This document shows, piece by piece, positions 61,591-64,000 of a DNA stretch of 64,000 nt; position 1 is the first letter of the stretch; each line of letters starts with the position of its first letter. The translations under genes were made by a program, and so were the position numbers. The notes beneath the pieces were generated by a model, which was not told where the DNA came from, ran no database searches, and worked only from the letters and a program-made list of their open reading frames with translations. The stretch comes from Ralstonia sp. A12 (lineage in GTDB: Bacteria > Pseudomonadota > Gammaproteobacteria > Burkholderiales > Burkholderiaceae), in contig NZ_JSZO01000034.1 in the NCBI RefSeq assembly GCF_000801955.1, forward strand, positions 1 through 64,000. Reading direction: 5' to 3'.

Positions 61591-62022
61591 TTACGGCATG
61601 AACTGCTCGTTGCCGACCAGCCCGATGCGCGTCACACCCAGCCGTTGGGCGGACGCCATGACCATGGCAACGGCGCGATACGGCGCCGCCTTGTCAGGAC
61701 GCAGATGCAGCTCCGTTGGCGCGGGGTCTGCGCTGACTGCTGCAAGTCGGGTTTCCAGCTGCGCACGAGAGGTCACCGGTTCGCCGTTCCAGGCGAGACT
61801 GCCGTCGGGTGCAACGTCGATCTGTACGACGGCCGGTGGTGTCGGCGGGAGTTGCGCCGGTGCGTCGGTCGGCATGTCCAGCTTCACCGCATGCGTTTGG
61901 ATGGGGATCGTGAGGATGAGCATGATGAGCAGCACGAGCATCACGTCGATCAACGGGGTGGTGTTGATCTCGACCATGACCTCGGCCTCATCGCCGTTGC
62001 CGCCATGCATCGTCATTGCCAT
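61591..62022 (-). CDS. exbD: ExbD-type TonB motor protein, copy 2
   Basis: The 143-residue protein has a short cytoplasmic N-terminus, one membrane helix with the key aspartate in EINTTPLIDVMLVLLIM, and a periplasmic domain. The aspartate couples proton flow to TonB. A near-perfect AAGGAGG ribosome site precedes its ATG. It follows exbD copy 1 by 27 bases. Two different exbD genes in one cluster are found in some beta- and gamma-proteobacteria; the periplasmic parts here are quite diverged. Confidence 0.92.
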   Translation of the reverse strand: MAMTMHGGNGDEAEVMVEINTTPLIDVMLVLLIMLILTIPIQTHAVKLDMPTDAPAQLPPTPPAVVQIDVAPDGSLAWNGEPVTSRAQLETRLAAVSADPAPTELHLRPDKAAPYRAVAMVMASAQRLGVTRIGLVGNEQFMP

Positions 62023-62049
62023 GACGGGCCTCCTTGTGGTGTGAATGGG

Positions 62050-62481
62050 TTATTGGCGCGGCGGTGCTTCGGTAATGAAATCCACTTTCGCGATACCGGC
62101 GCGTTGACAGGCGAGCACGACACGTCCGATGGCGGCATAACGTGCATCCAGATCGCCGCGGATGTGCACTTCCGGCTGCGGTGTTTGCACCGCAACCGTC
62201 TTGAGCCTGTCGACCAGCGTTTGGGTGTCAGGCACATGACCTTCATTCCAGAACACGTCGCCGTCTTTCGTCACCGCGAGGATCACGTTCTGGGGTGTGG
62301 TTTGCAGCGGATGGACGGCTTCCTTGGGAAGCGTGACCGGCACGGTGTGTGAGACCACCGGAATGGTGATCAGGAAGATGATCAGCAGCACCAGCATCAC
62401 GTCCACCAAGGGCGTCGTATTGATGGTCGCCATCACCTCATCGTGCTCGTCATTGCTGCCGGTTCCGACGGTCATGGCCAT
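62050..62481 (-). CDS. exbD: ExbD-type TonB motor protein, copy 1
   Basis: The 143-residue protein has the same plan as copy 2: TINTTPLVDVMLVLLIIFLITIP holds the proton-relay aspartate and the membrane helix. A periplasmic domain (about 55-143) contains PEVHIRGDLDARYAAIGRVV. It starts only 3 bases after the exbB stop, so translation is coupled. It matches copy 2 almost exactly in length and in the membrane segment, while the periplasmic half differs. Confidence 0.92.
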   Translation of the reverse strand: MAMTVGTGSNDEHDEVMATINTTPLVDVMLVLLIIFLITIPVVSHTVPVTLPKEAVHPLQTTPQNVILAVTKDGDVFWNEGHVPDTQTLVDRLKTVAVQTPQPEVHIRGDLDARYAAIGRVVLACQRAGIAKVDFITEAPPRQ

Positions 62482-62484
62482 GGC

Positions 62485-63273
62485 TCACCCCACGCGCGCA
62501 ATGGCCATGGACCGCGTTGCGGTGGCAGCGGCAGCGCTGGTCTTGCCCGTGAAGAGAACGGTATGCAGTTCGGCGGAGAAGCCGCGAACGCGCTCCATCA
62601 CGGCCTTGTTGCGCCGTACCAGCCAGTTGTAGCCGAGCACAGCCGGCACGGCCACGGCCAGGCCGATGGCGGTCATGATCAAGGCTTCGCCCACGGGGCC
62701 GGCCACTTTGTCGATCGACGCCTGGCCGGCAATGCCGATGGCAGTGAGCGCGTGATAGATGCCCCACACCGTCCCGAACAGACCCACGAATGGCGCGGTT
62801 GACCCGACGGTACCCAGGAAGGCGAGGCCGTCCTGCAGGCGATTGGAAACGGTGTTGGTTGCGCGCTCAACAGCAGTGGTGACCCAGGTATCCAGGTCGA
62901 TCTGCTCAAGCAGCGCGCCGTCGTGGTGATCCCATGCGGAGAGGCCGGCCTGTGCAATGAAGCGGAAGGGGCTGTCCTCGTCGAGTGCGCGTGCGCCCTC
63001 TGCGAGCGTGGGCGCGGTCCAGAACGCGGTCTCCGCTGTTTTTGCACGGCGGAGCACGCGCGCCTGTTCAAGCAGCTTCGCGACGATGATGTACCAGCTG
63101 CCCATCGACATCACGATGAGGATCAGCAGCGTGCCGCGCGCAATGAGATCGCCGCCTTTCCAGAGAGCCTCGAGGCCGTATGGATTCGTTGCCACATCGG
63201 TGGCGGCATGCGCGGCACTGGCTGCCAGCGTCAGAGCGGCTGTGGCAGCAGCTGGGTAGAAGCGTTTGAACAT
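62485..63273 (-). CDS. exbB: ExbB-type TonB motor protein
   Basis: The 262-residue inner-membrane proton channel has an N-terminal signal-like segment (residues 1-23, ending SAAHA) before the usual three helices. The MotA/TolQ/ExbB domain is clear: FLGTVGSTAPFVGLFGTVWGIYHALTAIG and EALIMTAIGLAVAVPAVLGYN. With ExbD it uses the proton gradient to drive TonB. A good AGGAG precedes the ATG at 63273. It is 57 bases after tonB and immediately before exbD. Confidence 0.93.
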   Translation of the reverse strand: MFKRFYPAAATAALTLAASAAHAATDVATNPYGLEALWKGGDLIARGTLLILIVMSMGSWYIIVAKLLEQARVLRRAKTAETAFWTAPTLAEGARALDEDSPFRFIAQAGLSAWDHHDGALLEQIDLDTWVTTAVERATNTVSNRLQDGLAFLGTVGSTAPFVGLFGTVWGIYHALTAIGIAGQASIDKVAGPVGEALIMTAIGLAVAVPAVLGYNWLVRRNKAVMERVRGFSAELHTVLFTGKTSAAAATATRSMAIARVG

Positions 63274-63330
63274 ATGCGTCTCCTGATACGTGTAAGAACA
63301 AAGTGATGGCATTGGCTGTCGGTTGCAGCC

Positions 63331-63972
63331 TTAATCGAGCTTGAAGGAGAAGGGCACCTGTACGCGCACCTCCTGGCCTTGCGCGATGCAGTGGAATTGC
63401 CGCACGGCGTTTTCGGCCGCGCGATCCAACACAGGTGCGGCGGATGTCGTGACGCGCAGATCTTTCACGTTGCCGTCGGTACCAACCGTGAACATCACGA
63501 CAACGTCGCCGGTGAGGTTGTCTTTGATCGCCTCACGCGGATAGCGGATGCCCGCACGCACCTGCGTCGAGTTCGGACATACAACCCCGACGCTTGCGGC
63601 GACTGGCGCGGGTGCCGGCGCTGGTGCCGGAGGTGCAATCGGTGCAGACGGCGTTGGTGTGGCGGACTGTGCTGTGATGGTGTTCTGCGACGGCGGTGCA
63701 GCGGTATGCACTTCCGGCGGGGGCACGAACGGCGGTGGCGGCGCAACGTGCTTCGGCCGCGGTGGTGGCTCCGCCAGCTTCTTGGGCGGCGGTGGAGGCG
63801 GCGGCGGTTTGACCTCTTCAATCAGACGCGTTTCGATCGGCGCCTGGATGATCTTCACGACGTGTGTTGCGATACCGCTCAGCAGCGCGTACAGGATCAC
63901 CACATGCAATGCGATCACGAATGCGATGCCGGCCATTCGACGAGCGTGCGGTTTGGGTTGGGCGTAGTTCAT
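63331..63972 (-). CDS. tonB: TonB energy-transducing protein
   Basis: The 213-residue protein has one membrane helix (about residues 11-32) with HVVILYALLSG. A proline-rich periplasmic spacer (about 50-125, including a run of prolines after EEVK) follows. The C-terminal TonB domain (about 135-213) includes GIRYPREAIKDNLTGDVVVMFTVG. It links the ExbB/ExbD motor to outer-membrane receptors. It is the first visible gene of the minus-strand operon, and the promoter lies beyond the window end. Encoded beside a TonB-dependent receptor, it is probably dedicated to it. Confidence 0.93.
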   Translation of the reverse strand: MNYAQPKPHARRMAGIAFVIALHVVILYALLSGIATHVVKIIQAPIETRLIEEVKPPPPPPPPKKLAEPPPRPKHVAPPPPFVPPPEVHTAAPPSQNTITAQSATPTPSAPIAPPAPAPAPAPVAASVGVVCPNSTQVRAGIRYPREAIKDNLTGDVVVMFTVGTDGNVKDLRVTTSAAPVLDRAAENAVRQFHCIAQGQEVRVQVPFSFKLD

Positions 63973-64000
63973 ATGCCACGTGTCTCCTGCCTTGGTAGGT

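Noticed and set aside
1-64000. CRISPR arrays, tRNA or rRNA genes, insertion sequences, phage genes
   Set aside because: No regularly spaced repeats, no cloverleaf or rRNA-like stretch, and no transposase or integrase-like protein was seen.

Overview
The window is GC-rich, gene-dense chromosomal DNA from a beta-proteobacterium of the Burkholderiaceae, most likely Ralstonia. The basis is gene content (MocR, PqiABC, FrmA/FghA, HD-GYP, DUF485/ActP, RdgC), codon bias, and a riboswitch-controlled CLC-F fluoride antiporter of a kind studied in Ralstonia pickettii. I see about 50 intact protein genes, one broken gene, one riboswitch and many regulator-operator pairs. I see no tRNA, rRNA, IS element, prophage or CRISPR array. 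The species call is an inference from memory; no search was run.

Layout. 1-8 kb: a catabolic cluster of unknown substrate. A minus-strand operon (GntR regulator, DUF2848 protein, amidase, MFS permease) diverges from a FAD monooxygenase, a periplasmic binding protein and a MarR regulator. 8-17 kb: an HD-GYP c-di-GMP phosphodiesterase, small proteins, a TonB-dependent receptor behind a DUF2946-like protein, and a MocR regulator. 17-21 kb: a pqi (MCE) envelope lipid-transport operon with PqiA split into two genes. 21-23 kb: glutathione-dependent formaldehyde detoxification. 23-29 kb: a chemoreceptor, GST, AraC regulator and GGDEF protein. 29-36 kb: esterases and hydrolases, each beside its own regulator (GntR/family VIII esterase, LysR/tannase, TetR/metallo-beta-lactamase fold). 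36-38 kb: an AI-2E-type permease, then a fluoride riboswitch and CLC-F antiporter. 38-43 kb: GntR/OsmC, then two divergent units whose promoters both have 19-bp spacers as in MerR-controlled promoters. 43-47 kb: rdgC, a decayed gene, and the DUF485-ActP acetate symporter pair.

47-64 kb is the most interesting part. One side encodes a sensor kinase without a response regulator, an M81 (MlrC-like) metallopeptidase, a DadA-like D-amino acid dehydrogenase and a RidA-like deaminase. Divergent from it lie a TonB-dependent receptor and a D-aminopeptidase-like hydrolase. Facing these is a minus-strand operon: tonB, exbB, two exbD genes, an MFS permease, a dipeptide-epimerase-like enolase-superfamily enzyme and two more D-aminopeptidase-like hydrolases.

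Read together, the 47-64 kb genes look like a self-contained route. A dedicated TonB/ExbBD motor and receptor would cross the outer membrane, and the MFS protein the inner membrane. Three cytoplasmic D-aminopeptidase-like enzymes and an M81 enzyme would cut a peptide containing D-residues, an epimerase would handle dipeptides, and DadA with RidA would turn D-amino acids into 2-oxo acids. The substrate is not known from sequence, and the pathway is an inference from enzyme families and gene order.
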